From Cellulomonas sp. 73-92 (GTDB lineage: Bacteria; Actinomycetota; Actinomycetes; Actinomycetales; Cellulomonadaceae): a DNA stretch of 64,000 nucleotides. This document shows positions 1-8,802 of this stretch, one piece after another. Each line of letters starts with the position of its first letter. Within the stretch, counting starts at the first letter, position 1. The translations under genes and the position numbers were made by a program. The stretch is from positions 119,041 to 183,040 of the forward strand of contig NZ_MKTH01000012.1 in the NCBI RefSeq assembly GCF_001898175.1, in the 5' to 3' direction. The notes under the pieces were generated by a model that saw nothing but the letters and a program-made list of their open reading frames with translations, did no database searches and was not told where the DNA came from.

Positions 1-33
1 GACCGTGCGTTCCGACGTCCGGAAGGCACGGTC
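1..33. terminator. Hairpin at the window edge, possible terminator
   Basis: Arms GACCGTGC (1-8) and GCACGGTC (26-33) are perfectly complementary, and an inner TTCC/GGAA pair extends the stem after one G-G mismatch. It lies about 90 bases before the first gene, so it may terminate a gene that ends before the window. There is no T-tract, and an operator role is equally possible. Confidence 0.35.
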
Positions 34-86
34 TCGGTGAGCAGGTGGGCGCTCGCGAGAGGTGGGGTCGCGACACGCCCACGCGC

Positions 87-103
87 GTCACGGAACCGTG
101 ACG
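87..103 (+). promoter_or_regulatory. MtrA-like direct repeat upstream of sepX
   Basis: GTCACG, five bases, GTGACG: two hexamers spaced 11 bp apart, 22 bases before the GTG start of the SepX gene. The response regulator MtrA of actinobacteria is known to bind direct repeats of GTnAC type and to control cell-wall and division genes. The same arrangement occurs before both Rpf-type genes of this window (50040 and 51408). The hexamers are also partly palindromic, so another regulator could use the site. Confidence 0.35.
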
Positions 104-125
104 ACCGCGCCCCTACCGTCGTCGT

Positions 126-1352
126 GTGCCTCAGATCGCAGCACCGGTGGCACTCGTGCTCGCCGGGCTGTGGCTGGCGTACCTGGTGCCGTACAAGCTG
201 CGGCACCGGCAGCAGCTGCTCGAGTCGCGGGTCGACGACCGGTACTCCGAGGCGCTCCGTGTGGTCGCGGTGACCAGGCGGGCGCCGAAGGCCGGCATCG
301 GCCCGCGGGGCGGGCGCACGGTGGGCCGGCTCGGCCCGGCGCACGCAGGGACGACGGGGCTCCTCACCCCGGGCAGAGGGCTGGTGGTCACGGCCACCGG
401 CGGGACAGGAGGCGAGACCGTGGACCGACCCCACGCCACCCCGGAGCGCATCACGGCCGAGGCCGCCCGCCGTGCCGCCCAGACCCGCGCGGCACGTGCC
501 GCCGCCTCCGCTCGTCGTGCCGCAGCGGCCCGCCGTCGTGCGGTGCTTGCCGTCGTGCTGCTCGTCGCCGCCGTGGGCGGCTGGACCGCTGTCGGCCTGG
601 TTCCCGTCGCCTCGATCGCCTTCGGCCTGGCGCCCACCGCGCTGCTGGGTATGGTGCTCGTCGCCGGCCGCCGCGCGGTCGTCGCCGGCAAGCGGAACGA
701 CGAGGCGATGGCGCGCCAGATCGTCGAGGCGGATGAGCTCGCGGCCAGGCCGCGGTCCGGCGTCATCCGGACCGTCGCACCGGCCGCGACCGCCAGCCCC
801 TCGGGCGCCACGCCCGTCGCGCCGGCGAGCGCCACCGCCGTGCCGACCGCCCCCGCCGTCACCGCGCCCGTGCGCGCCTCCGTCAAGGGCAAGGCCGGCC
901 AGACGCCCAGCCGCTTCGCCACCGAGTCGCACTCGACGCCTGTGCCCAAGGTCACCGGCCGCGCCGTGCGCCCGTCCGAGGACAACACCGAGGTGTTCCA
1001 GGCGATCGTCGCCGATCGCGGCGAGAAGGGTGTCGCGGCGCGGCACGCCACCGGGGCTGTGCCGGTGGTGCCGGCGGCCTCGTCGTCCACCGCGTCCGAC
1101 GAGGCGGGCGACCGCGACGGCTGGGCGCCGGTGCCGGTGCCGCGCCCGACCTACGCCATGAAGCCCGCTGCCCCGCGACGCGAGCCGGTCCCCCTCGGCG
1201 AGGTCGAGGGCTCGACGACGGCGCGCGCCGCCGCGGAGCCTGTCGTGGCACCCGCGGACGACGAGCTCGTCACGCCCCAGCCACCGGCCGAGGTCTCGGC
1301 GAGCATCGACCTCAACGCGGTGCTCGCGAAGCGTCGCGCGGCGGGCGAGTAG
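126..1352 (+). CDS. sepX: SepX/GlpR-type divisome membrane protein
   Basis: This 408-aa protein has the SepX/GlpR layout. An N-terminal membrane helix (about residues 6-22) ends in YLVPYKLR, followed by a DRYSEALRV segment that matches the family signature. A basic Ala/Arg-rich stretch comes next, then a pair of membrane helices (about 140-185). The rest is a long Pro/Ala/Thr-rich, probably disordered tail. In Streptomyces and Corynebacterium the family works with Glp in cell division. The start is GTG, and a MtrA-like repeat lies just upstream. A small hairpin and a tRNA gene follow. The family call rests on the N-terminal signature; the tail is not conserved. The usual neighbour glp would lie before the window, which I cannot see. 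Confidence 0.72.
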   Translation: MPQIAAPVALVLAGLWLAYLVPYKLRHRQQLLESRVDDRYSEALRVVAVTRRAPKAGIGPRGGRTVGRLGPAHAGTTGLLTPGRGLVVTATGGTGGETVDRPHATPERITAEAARRAAQTRAARAAASARRAAAARRRAVLAVVLLVAAVGGWTAVGLVPVASIAFGLAPTALLGMVLVAGRRAVVAGKRNDEAMARQIVEADELAARPRSGVIRTVAPAATASPSGATPVAPASATAVPTAPAVTAPVRASVKGKAGQTPSRFATESHSTPVPKVTGRAVRPSEDNTEVFQAIVADRGEKGVAARHATGAVPVVPAASSSTASDEAGDRDGWAPVPVPRPTYAMKPAAPRREPVPLGEVEGSTTARAAAEPVVAPADDELVTPQPPAEVSASIDLNAVLAKRRAAGE

Positions 1353-1368
1353 CCGGCTGGCGGTCAGG

Positions 1369-1387
1369 GCACCCCCTCGTGGGGTGC
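1369..1387 (+). terminator. Short hairpin after sepX
   Basis: GCACCCC and GGGGTGC form a perfect 7-bp stem around a 5-base loop, 17 bases after the sepX stop codon and directly before the tRNA promoter box. It probably separates sepX transcription from the tRNA gene. Confidence 0.5.
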
Positions 1388-1393
1388 TAGTCT
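1388..1393 (+). promoter_or_regulatory. -10 box of tRNA-Ala
   Basis: TAGTCT lies 14 bases before the mature tRNA 5' end and fits the actinobacterial TAnnnT -10 consensus. No convincing -35 is visible. Confidence 0.45.
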
Positions 1394-1407
1394 GATCGCC
1401 GCCGTTC

Positions 1408-1480
1408 GGGGCTGTGGCGCAGTTGGTAGCGCGTCTCGTTCGCAACGAGAAGGTCGCCGGTTCGAATCCGGTCAGCTCCA
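1408..1480 (+). tRNA. tRNA-Ala (anticodon CGC)
   Basis: A 73-base cloverleaf. The acceptor stem GGGGCTG pairs with CAGCTCC and includes the G3-U70 wobble pair that is the alanine identity element. The anticodon stem TCTCG/CGAGA encloses loop TTCGCAA with anticodon CGC, which reads GCG. The T arm carries GGTTCGAATCC, and the discriminator base is A. The genome does not encode CCA here, so it must be added after transcription. Confidence 0.96.
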
Positions 1481-1643
1481 CCGACAGGGCCTCTGGTCAG
1501 GGCGAAAGCCCGGTCCGGGGGTCCTTCTCGTTCTTCGCTCCGGCTCAGCGACGGGCCGCTGCGCCCCCTCTTTGATCTCGGTGTGACACGGGCCAGGGTT
1601 GCTTCACGCCCGGCGGCAGCCGCAGAGCTGGCGAGAGCACGTC

Positions 1644-2054
1644 CTACGGGCCCGAACCACCGCCGACGAGCCGCCACTGGCCGTCCGTCTGCTGCTTGAG
1701 GTCGTAGAACCAGGTGTTCACCCCGTCGTGCATCGAGGCGTCGGCGCCCGTGACCGTCAGCTCGATGGGGAAGATCGCCTCCCCGGTGCCGGGAAGTGCC
1801 GCCTGGCCGGGTTCCGTGTAGGACAGGACCTTCAGGGCCCCGCAGAGCTCGCCGTTTCCGACGACGAAGGTGGACGTGGCCAGCTTGTGTGTGGTCTGGC
1901 AGTCGCCCGCCTTGAGGGCCTTGAGGTAGTCGGACAGAACGGTTCGTGCGTCGGCCCCGGCAGACGGTAGTGCGACGGGCGCATGCGGAGCGCTCGCGCA
2001 GCCGGCCAGGAGGCCCAACGCGAACGGGACGGGAAGGGCGCGGCGTCCCCACAT
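1644..2054 (-). CDS. Small secreted lipoprotein of unknown function
   Basis: This 136-aa protein starts MWGRRALPV and has a short hydrophobic signal ending in the lipobox LAGC, so Cys21 should be lipidated and the protein held on the outer face of the membrane. The mature part has a helical N-terminal half (TVLSDYLKALKAGD, with a following CQTTHKLA) and a C-terminal beta-rich half ending DLKQQTDGQWRLVGG. That pattern is common in small NTF2-like or DUF4878-like lipoproteins. Two mature cysteines (in GDCQT and ELCGA) could form a disulfide. The ATG start is chosen because it begins a proper signal peptide; the frame stays open upstream without coding character. No operon partner is evident. 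Confidence 0.7.
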   Translation of the reverse strand: MWGRRALPVPFALGLLAGCASAPHAPVALPSAGADARTVLSDYLKALKAGDCQTTHKLATSTFVVGNGELCGALKVLSYTEPGQAALPGTGEAIFPIELTVTGADASMHDGVNTWFYDLKQQTDGQWRLVGGGSGP

Positions 2055-2164
2055 GAGCGTGAGTATGGCGGGCCGCGCGCAACCCCGGGGCCGAGTTGCA
2101 CGCGATCCGCGTCTGCGACGTGGAAGGACGACCCGAAGCGACCACCGACACCGGCGGGTATTCG

Positions 2165-4063
2165 TCATGGCGTCCGGGCGGCGATCCACGGACCGGTGCC
2201 CTCGGACGTGTCGACGATGCCGTCCTCGACCCATCGCAGCCGGCCGGCGAGCACGGCGCGGGTCAGCCGGCCGTCGGACGCGGCGGTGGGACCGCGCAGG
2301 CCCCGGAACAGCTCGTCGACCCGGACGCGGGACTGCGCGCAGAAGGCGTCGGCCAGCGCGAGGGCCTCGCGGCCGCGGGCCGGGTCGTCGTGCCGCATGG
2401 CGACGGCCCGGGTGCACACGGCGGACATGGCGAACAGCTCGGCGCCGATGTCGACGATGCGACCCAGCACCACCTGCTTGCGGTCGAGGCGGGCGCGGTA
2501 GCGGGCCATCGCGTAGAAGGTGTGCCGGGCCAGCGCGCGGGAGGACCGCTCGACGAACCGGACGTGGCGGGCCAGCGGGCCGAAGTCACCGTAGGCGGTG
2601 GGGCGGGAGCCCTCGCCGGTCAGCAGGGTCGGGAACCAGCGGGCGTAGAACCGGCTGGCGCCGACGGCCGCGCGCGCCTTGGCCCCGAGGGAGGCGTCCC
2701 GCGAGGCGAGGTCACCGGCGGCGGTCAGGTGGGTGTCGACGGCCTCCCGGGCGATGAGCAGCCGCATGATCTCCGACGAGCCCTCGAAGATGCGGTTGAT
2801 GCGCATGTCCCGCAGCAGCTGCTCGGCGCCCACCGCGCGCTCGCCGCGCGCCGCCAGCGAGTCGGCGCTCTCGTAGCCGCGCCCGCCGCGGATCTGCACC
2901 AGCTCGTCGGCCACGCGGCAGCCCATCTCGCTGGCCCACAGCTTGGCCAGCGCCGCCTCGATGCGCACGTCCTTCTGGCCGGCGTCCGCGAGCCGCGCGG
3001 ACAGGTCGAACACCGACTCCAACGCGAACGTCGTGGCCGCGATGAACGCCAGCTTGGCGCCGATCGCCTCGTGCTCGCCCACCGGCCGGCCCCACTGCAC
3101 GCGCTCGGCGGACCACTGCCGGGCGATGGTCAGCGCCCACTTGCTGCCCCCGGCGCAGATGGCCGGGATCGACAGCCGACCGGTGTTGAGGGTGGTCAGC
3201 GCGATCTTCAGGCCCTCGCCCTCGCGGCCCAGCCGGTTGGCGGCCGGCACCCGCACCTGCCGGAACCGGGTGACGCCGTTCTCCATCCCGCGCAGGCCCA
3301 TGAACCGGTTGCGGTGCTCGACCGTGATGCCCGGGGTGGCGGCCTCGACGACGAACGCGCTGATGCCGCCGCGACGGCCCTCGTGCGGCGGCACGACCGC
3401 CATCACCACCAGCAGCTCGGCGATCGGCCCGTTCGTGGTCCACAGCTTCACGCCCTCCAGCAGGTACGCCGTTCCGTCGTCGGTCGGTGTCGCGGTGGTG
3501 CCGAGCCGGGCGGGGTCCGAGCCGACGTCGGGCTCGGTGAGCAGGAACGCGGAGATCGCGCCGGCCGCGCAGCGCGGCAGGTACTCCCGCTTCTGCTCGG
3601 GGCTGCCGAACATGTGCACCGGCTCGGGCACGCCGATGGACTGGTGCGCGGACAGCAGGGCGGCCAGGCTCGGGTGCACCGTGCTGACGAGCATCAGCGC
3701 CTTGCCGTAGTCGACGAGCGACAGCCCCAGGCCGCCGTACTCCTCGGGGATCTTCATGCCGAACGCGCCGATCCGCGCGAGCTCGGCGATCACCTCGTCG
3801 GGGACGTGGTCCGCGCGCTCGATCGCCGGGCCGTCGATGGTCCGGCACACCTCGCGCAGCGCCTGGAGGAACGCCGCGCCGCGCGCGGCCGCCTCCGGGT
3901 CGGACGCCGGGTAGGGGTGGACGAGCCCGACGTCGAACGCGCCGAGGTACAGCCCCTTGGCGAAGCTCGGTCGGGTCCACCCCTGCTCGCGGGCCGCCTC
4001 GGCGACCTCACGGGCCCTCCGCTCGCCCGGGGTGGGGGTCTGGTCCACGGCGACGCTGCTCAT
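2165..4063 (-). CDS. Acyl-CoA dehydrogenase, long (VLCAD/ACAD9-like) form
   Basis: A 632-aa flavoenzyme that should oxidise acyl-CoA to enoyl-CoA in beta-oxidation. The N-terminal helical domain (about residues 75-160) contains IPEEYGGLGLS. The middle beta domain has the flavin-contact motif FLLTEPDVGSD and the following LWTTNG. The C-terminal helical domain holds RGGRGYE and IFEGSSEIMR, the last matching the segment that carries the catalytic glutamate. About 170 further residues follow, as in very-long-chain enzymes; short- and medium-chain forms stop near 380 aa. I start at the internal ATG giving MSSVAVDQ, because the nine codons before it look like leader. It stands alone, is unlike the CaiA-type enzyme at 14 kb, and has no ETF gene next to it. 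Confidence 0.85.
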   Translation of the reverse strand: MSSVAVDQTPTPGERRAREVAEAAREQGWTRPSFAKGLYLGAFDVGLVHPYPASDPEAAARGAAFLQALREVCRTIDGPAIERADHVPDEVIAELARIGAFGMKIPEEYGGLGLSLVDYGKALMLVSTVHPSLAALLSAHQSIGVPEPVHMFGSPEQKREYLPRCAAGAISAFLLTEPDVGSDPARLGTTATPTDDGTAYLLEGVKLWTTNGPIAELLVVMAVVPPHEGRRGGISAFVVEAATPGITVEHRNRFMGLRGMENGVTRFRQVRVPAANRLGREGEGLKIALTTLNTGRLSIPAICAGGSKWALTIARQWSAERVQWGRPVGEHEAIGAKLAFIAATTFALESVFDLSARLADAGQKDVRIEAALAKLWASEMGCRVADELVQIRGGRGYESADSLAARGERAVGAEQLLRDMRINRIFEGSSEIMRLLIAREAVDTHLTAAGDLASRDASLGAKARAAVGASRFYARWFPTLLTGEGSRPTAYGDFGPLARHVRFVERSSRALARHTFYAMARYRARLDRKQVVLGRIVDIGAELFAMSAVCTRAVAMRHDDPARGREALALADAFCAQSRVRVDELFRGLRGPTAASDGRLTRAVLAGRLRWVEDGIVDTSEGTGPWIAARTP

Positions 4064-4165
4064 GACGAGCCTCCCGGGCGGGACCCGCACCGAACGGGCC
4101 AGCCGCTCGAAGCCGATGCTACGAGCGGCCGGGCGGACCTGCTCGCCACCGGCCGGGTCGGTGGC

Positions 4166-4453
4166 TCAGCGGTCGGGCGGAGGGGTGCCGCGGGTTCCTG
4201 GCGGGGCGGCCTTGGCCATGAGAGACCGCACCTGGACCCCGGGGAGCTTGCCCAGCTTGCCCGTGAGCGCGGACACGCGCTCGACGGAGGTGTCGACGAC
4301 GACGGTGATGACGTTCACGCCACGCGCCGGGTGGGGAAGCCCGAGGCGCCCGATGATCCCGTCGCCGAACTGCGAGAGCAGGTCGTTGACCTCATCGACG
4401 GGGGCGACCGTGCGCTCCACGATGATCGACACCACGCCGAGTCTCTTCTCCAC
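4166..4453 (-). CDS. TM1266-family ACT-fold putative regulator
   Basis: A 95-aa protein that matches the small family named after Thermotoga TM1266. The segments are RLGVVSIIVE, then VNDLLSQFGDGIIGRLGLP, GVNVITVVVD and SALTGKLGKLPGVQVRS. The fold is ferredoxin/ACT-like and typically dimeric. Members are annotated as putative regulators of iron-only hydrogenase systems, but no experimental role is established. No hydrogenase or maturase gene is in the window. The GTG start at 4453 is supported by a GGGGAG ribosome site on the reverse strand and by the family N-terminus. It sits between the acyl-CoA dehydrogenase and the STAND gene, all on one strand but with gaps of about 100 bases. Confidence 0.72.
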   Translation of the reverse strand: MEKRLGVVSIIVERTVAPVDEVNDLLSQFGDGIIGRLGLPHPARGVNVITVVVDTSVERVSALTGKLGKLPGVQVRSLMAKAAPPGTRGTPPPDR

Positions 4454-4556
4454 CGGACGCTCCCCGCGAATCAGCTGTGGTCTGGATCGATACGACGATG
4501 CTCCCAGCGTGATCGGGGTCACGCCCGGACATTTGTCCCCCGTCCGACGGTCCCGT

Positions 4557-7500
4557 TCAGCCGCAGAGCGTCGGTTTCGTCAGCGGGCCGGCCAGGCGCG
4601 ACCACTCGTCGGCCGTCATCGTCAGCCCGGCGCGCGCCGGTGCGCAGACGGCCGCGGTGGCCGCCTGGGTCGTGAGGTCCCAGACGCGCACGGTCCGGTC
4701 CGAGCCGGCCCCGGAGACCTGCGACCCGTCGGTGGAGAACGCCACGCCGTACACCTCGCCGGTGACGCCCGTCAGCGACGCGTAGCGCTGCGGGGACGCG
4801 GGGTCCGCCACGTCCCACACGCGTACGGTGCCGTCCGTCATGCCGGCGGCGAGGCGGTGCCCGTCGGGGGAGAACAGGATGTTGGTGGCGTACCCGTCGG
4901 CCCACACCAGGGGCGCGCCGAGCGCGCGCGGGTGCGCCCTGTCGCTGACGTCCCACAGCCAGATCGTCTTGTCGTTGCCCGAGGCGGCGATCGTGCGCCC
5001 GTCGGGGGAGAAGGCCGCGGAGTAGACATACCCCTTCGGCCCGGTCAGCGGCCGGCCGACGAGGGCGGGGTGGGCCAGGTCGCTCGCGTCGAGCAGGTCC
5101 ACGTGCCCGGACAGGACCGAGGCGACCAGGGTCGTGTCGTCGGGCGCGAACGAGACGGCGTACACGAACCCGCCGAGGTCACCGATCCGCCCGGTCGGCG
5201 CCGTGGGCAGCGCGCCGGACAGGTCCCACGTGGTGATGGAGGCGTCGTCGGAGGAGACCGCCATCCGCGTCCCGGTGCTGTCGAACGCCACCGCGTCCAC
5301 CCAGTCCTTGTGGGCGGCGACGGCGCCGCGGTAGGTCGGCCGCGTCGGGTCGCTGACGTCCCAGAAGTGGACGTGACCGGTGGTGTCGCCGGCGACGACG
5401 AGGTGCAGCGGGTCGTCGATGCCGATGGCCCCGTCCAGGTGGGCGCCGCCGGGCGCCGGGGACACCGACAGCAGCCGGTGCCGCCCGCCGGCGGCGGCGT
5501 CCCACAGCCGCAGGCCGTCGGTCGTCGCCGTCGCGATGACGGAGGCACCGAACACACCCTGCCCAGGGATCGACGAGAAGCCCTGCAGGGTGGCGCCCGG
5601 GTAGCGCCACGTGCGCAGGATCCCGTCGGAGCCGGCCGAGAACAGGCTGCCGCCGTCGGGCGACCACGCGGCGGTCAGCAGCGTCGTCGGGTGGGTGAAC
5701 GAGTCCAGGCGGACACCGGTGGTGGCGTCCCAGACCCACAGGTGCTGGTCCGAGCTCGCCGCGGCGATCGCCGTCCCGTCCGGGGAGTACGCCACGTGGT
5801 TGGTCCACGACGCTGGGCCCGTCAGCGTCAGACCCTCGGTCGGCGCGGCCGGGCGGTGCACGTCCCACAGGTGGACCCCGGCGTCGGTCGAACCGGCCGC
5901 CAGCGTCCCCCCGTCCGGGGAGAAGGCGAGGGACGTCACCTTCGTCGTCGCCGCCGGGAACGCGGCGCCGACCGGGCTCAGCCCGGAGGCGGTCAGCGAC
6001 CACAGCGTGACGGAGGCCGCGGAGCCCGCCGCGGCCACGAGCGCGCCGGAGCGGTCGAGCGCCACGGCCTGCACGGTGCCCTTCGTCGCCGTGACCGTCT
6101 GGGCCTGCGACCAGCGACCGTCGGTGTCGCGGGCGAGCAGGTGGACGGTGCCGTCGGAGGCGCCGGCGACGATCCGGGAGCCGTCCGGGGTGAAGACGAC
6201 GTCGTAGTAGGTCGCGCCGGCCGCCGGCGCCGTCGTCGCGACCCTGGTCGGCGAGGTCGGGTCGTGCACGTCCCACAGGCGGACCAGCCCGCCGTCCCCG
6301 ACGGCCGCCAGCAGCGAGCCGTCGGGGGAGAAGGTCACCTGGTACAGGGACGTGTCGCCGGTCGTCATGCGCGCCAGGCGCCGCGGCTGCGGCCCCGTCG
6401 TCTCGAGCACCACCAACCCGTCACCGGTCACGGCCGCGAGCGTCGCCCCGTCGGGGCTGACCGCGACCGACGGCACGACGGCGTCGAGCGAGTCCGTGCG
6501 GGTCACCGGGTCCCGGCCGGAGGCGGACAGCAGGGCGCTGCGTGCCTCGACGGTCTCGGCGCGCTGGTCGGCGGCCACCGCGAGCTGCCCGGCCAGGGCT
6601 GGGTCCGTCGCGGCGAGCGACTCGGCCTGCACCGCCAGCTGGCGGGACACCGCGAGGTCCGTCTGGTGCTCACTGGCCCGGGCCTGGGAGGCCGACACCC
6701 CGGCCAGCGTCGCGGTCGTCGTCGTGAGCACGGCGAGCCCCGCCGCCAACGCACGCAGCCGCCAGGTGCCGCGGCGTCGGGCGTCGAGGCGGGAGCGTTC
6801 GGCGGCCCGCGAGCGGTCGAGGAAGTCCCGCTCACCGGCGCTCAGGTCCGGCGGGTTGGCGGCGTCCCGGACCCACCGGTCGGCGGTCTCCAGCGCGGCC
6901 CCCCGGTACAGCAGGTCCGGGTCGTGCTCCATGTCCTGCCAGCGCCGCGCCGCGTCGGTGAGCCGGCCGTGGACGCGTCGACCCTCCCGATCGGCGTCGA
7001 GCCATTCGCGCATGCGTGGCCAGGCCGTCAGCAGCGCCTCGTGGGCGATCTGCACCTGCCCCCGGTCGGACGTCAGGAGCCGCGCGGCGACGTAGGCGCT
7101 GATGACGGCCTGGTTCGCGGCGGCGAACTCGCGGGTGTCCGCGACGCGGCGGGTGTCGACCGTCCCGCCGCTGACGCGGACGAGCCGCAGGAAGGTCGCC
7201 TTCTCCACCGCCTCCGCCTCGGGCGTCAGCTGGTTGTGCACGGTCTCCGCGGTCTGCGCGATGGCGCCGGCCAGCCGGCCCACCTGCCGGTACTGCTCGA
7301 GGGTCAACCGCCGCCCGGAGGCCGCCAGCCACGTCACGTACAGCGCGTGCGACGCCAGCGGGAGGGCCCCCGCGTCCAGCCCGGCCCGGGTGGACGACCC
7401 GGCTGTCGCGTCCGCGATGAGGAGCTCGACGAGCCCGTCGTCCACCTCGACGCCGGCGACCCGGGCGGGCTCGACGACGACGCGTCGCAGGTCGTCGGTG

Positions 7501-8291
7501 CTCAGCGGGCCGACGAGCACCTGGGTGGCGGCCAGCCACGCCGCGAGCTCCGGCACCTGGACGGCGGCGTCGAAGAAGTCGGCGCGCAGCGCGACGACGA
7601 CGACCGTGCCCTCGTCGTGCAGCCGGCCGAGACCGGCCACGACGGCGGTGACCTGGTCCTGCGCAACGTCGGCGGTGAACAGCTCCTCGAACTGGTCGAC
7701 GACGAGCACGCCGCCATGCGCGAGGTCGGCCGGCTCGGGCACCACGCCGGTCGGATCCGTGCCCGGCGTGACCACCGTGACGGGGCGTCCGTCGGCGGCC
7801 AGGCGCGCCTGGACACCCGCGCGGAGCAGCGACGACTTGCCGGAGCCCGACGAGCCGACGACCACCACCGGGGTGCCGGGCGCGGAGGACAGCAGGCCGA
7901 CCAGGTGGTCGGTCGCAGCCTCCCGGCCGAAGAACAGGGCCGAGTCGTCCGCCTGGTAGGCGCGCAGGCCGAGGTAGGGCGCCACGGCCGCGGCGGGCCG
8001 GGGGCCGGGCACCCGCCGCAGCCGGGTCACGGCGTCGAGCCATGCGGGTGCGGCCTCGTCGGGCACGGCCAGGACCGTCAGCAGCCCGGCGAACTGGTCG
8101 AGCGTCGCGAGGGGCGGCAGGTGCCGTCCGGAGAGGTAGCCGCCGACGGTGGCCAGCGGCAGTCCGCTGCGGCGTGCCACGTCACGCACGCTCAACCCCG
8201 ACGCGAGCCGCAGCGCCGTCAGCGCGGCGCCCAGCTCCTCGCGGGTCCGGACGTCCTGGGGCGCGACCGCGGCGCCATCGCTGCTCGACAC
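4557..8291 (-). CDS. HTH - STAND NTPase - WD40 repeat protein
   Basis: A 1244-aa cytoplasmic signalling protein. Residues about 18-75 are an XRE-type helix-turn-helix (SGLSVRDVARRSGLP). Residues about 125-480 form an nSTAND1-type P-loop domain with Walker A GSSGSGKSS and Walker B VLVVDQFEELF. A Glu/Arg-rich helical linker and one strongly hydrophobic helix (LRALAAGLAVLTTTTATLAG, near residue 530) follow. From about 590 onward come more than a dozen WD40 repeats, recognisable by FSPDG...LA and LWDV units. STAND proteins with repeat sensors act as nucleotide-driven switches, and relatives in actinobacteria have been proposed as conflict or stress sensors. The GTG start at 8291 follows GGGAGGAC. 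No effector gene adjoins it, so the output could be DNA binding by its own HTH. The isolated hydrophobic helix suggests possible membrane tethering. Confidence 0.85.
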   Translation of the reverse strand: MSSSDGAAVAPQDVRTREELGAALTALRLASGLSVRDVARRSGLPLATVGGYLSGRHLPPLATLDQFAGLLTVLAVPDEAAPAWLDAVTRLRRVPGPRPAAAVAPYLGLRAYQADDSALFFGREAATDHLVGLLSSAPGTPVVVVGSSGSGKSSLLRAGVQARLAADGRPVTVVTPGTDPTGVVPEPADLAHGGVLVVDQFEELFTADVAQDQVTAVVAGLGRLHDEGTVVVVALRADFFDAAVQVPELAAWLAATQVLVGPLSTDDLRRVVVEPARVAGVEVDDGLVELLIADATAGSSTRAGLDAGALPLASHALYVTWLAASGRRLTLEQYRQVGRLAGAIAQTAETVHNQLTPEAEAVEKATFLRLVRVSGGTVDTRRVADTREFAAANQAVISAYVAARLLTSDRGQVQIAHEALLTAWPRMREWLDADREGRRVHGRLTDAARRWQDMEHDPDLLYRGAALETADRWVRDAANPPDLSAGERDFLDRSRAAERSRLDARRRGTWRLRALAAGLAVLTTTTATLAGVSASQARASEHQTDLAVSRQLAVQAESLAATDPALAGQLAVAADQRAETVEARSALLSASGRDPVTRTDSLDAVVPSVAVSPDGATLAAVTGDGLVVLETTGPQPRRLARMTTGDTSLYQVTFSPDGSLLAAVGDGGLVRLWDVHDPTSPTRVATTAPAAGATYYDVVFTPDGSRIVAGASDGTVHLLARDTDGRWSQAQTVTATKGTVQAVALDRSGALVAAAGSAASVTLWSLTASGLSPVGAAFPAATTKVTSLAFSPDGGTLAAGSTDAGVHLWDVHRPAAPTEGLTLTGPASWTNHVAYSPDGTAIAAASSDQHLWVWDATTGVRLDSFTHPTTLLTAAWSPDGGSLFSAGSDGILRTWRYPGATLQGFSSIPGQGVFGASVIATATTDGLRLWDAAAGGRHRLLSVSPAPGGAHLDGAIGIDDPLHLVVAGDTTGHVHFWDVSDPTRPTYRGAVAAHKDWVDAVAFDSTGTRMAVSSDDASITTWDLSGALPTAPTGRIGDLGGFVYAVSFAPDDTTLVASVLSGHVDLLDASDLAHPALVGRPLTGPKGYVYSAAFSPDGRTIAASGNDKTIWLWDVSDRAHPRALGAPLVWADGYATNILFSPDGHRLAAGMTDGTVRVWDVADPASPQRYASLTGVTGEVYGVAFSTDGSQVSGAGSDRTVRVWDLTTQAATAAVCAPARAGLTMTADEWSRLAGPLTKPTLCG

Positions 8292-8622
8292 GTGCGTCCT
8301 CCCGGTCAGGTGGGGATGCGCGGCCGTGGAGCACCCGACCGCCGTCACCGTAGTGATGCCCTGGTTGCCTCGGCATCCGCGAACCGCCCGCTGAACCTGC
8401 CTCGGCGTGCTTTCACTCTCGCGGGTGATAGCGAGAGGGCGACGTGCCGGATCCGAAGGATGGCGCGCCCCGCGTCGGCCGCCGCCCCCGAACGGGGAAG
8501 TCCGAACGACGTCGAACGGGCCGGGACGTGCACCGGGACCCGGGCACGTGGATGACTAGGGACGCCCGGCGACGCGCTCGCGACCCGCCGGTACGACACC
8601 GCTCGCACGAGGAAGGTCCGGC

Positions 8623-8766
8623 ATGTTCAAGGTCGAGGCGTCGAAGGTCCGCTCGGGGAACTGGCAGCTCGAGGCGAGCTGCGAGCAGGGGCACACCGTC
8701 TTCAAGGACCAGATGCACCCCCGTGAGTCCTACAAGTGCCCCTACTGCGGCCGCGACGTCTTCTGA
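8623..8766 (+). CDS. 47-aa zinc-ribbon protein
   Basis: This short open frame begins ATG TTC AAG, 8 bases after AGGAAGG, and ends TGA. It encodes 47 residues starting MFKVEASKVR. It contains a Cys/His pair in SCEQGH (residues 19-24) and a C-terminal CPYC knuckle (residues 40-43), which together look like a single treble-clef or ribbon zinc site. The composition and the strong ribosome site support a real gene. Two further small genes follow on the same strand after gaps of 36 and 110 bases. The function is unknown; RNA, DNA or protein binding are all plausible for such a ribbon. Confidence 0.7.
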   Translation: MFKVEASKVRSGNWQLEASCEQGHTVFKDQMHPRESYKCPYCGRDVF

Positions 8767-8802
8767 GCGACCCATCCCGAGAGCGACAAGAGAGGAACTC
8801 CC

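Noticed and set aside
1481..1643. Terminator directly after the tRNA
   Set aside because: Only a 4-bp GGGC-GAAA-GCCC stem without T-tract is visible, too weak to call.
2096..4675. 859-codon frame opposite the acyl-CoA dehydrogenase
   Set aside because: Mirror frame with biased composition and no motif, overlapping a clear gene.
3957..8555. A 1532-codon open frame on the plus strand
   Set aside because: It is antisense to the dehydrogenase, TM1266 and STAND genes, is Arg/Gly/Val-rich without domains, and reflects high GC.
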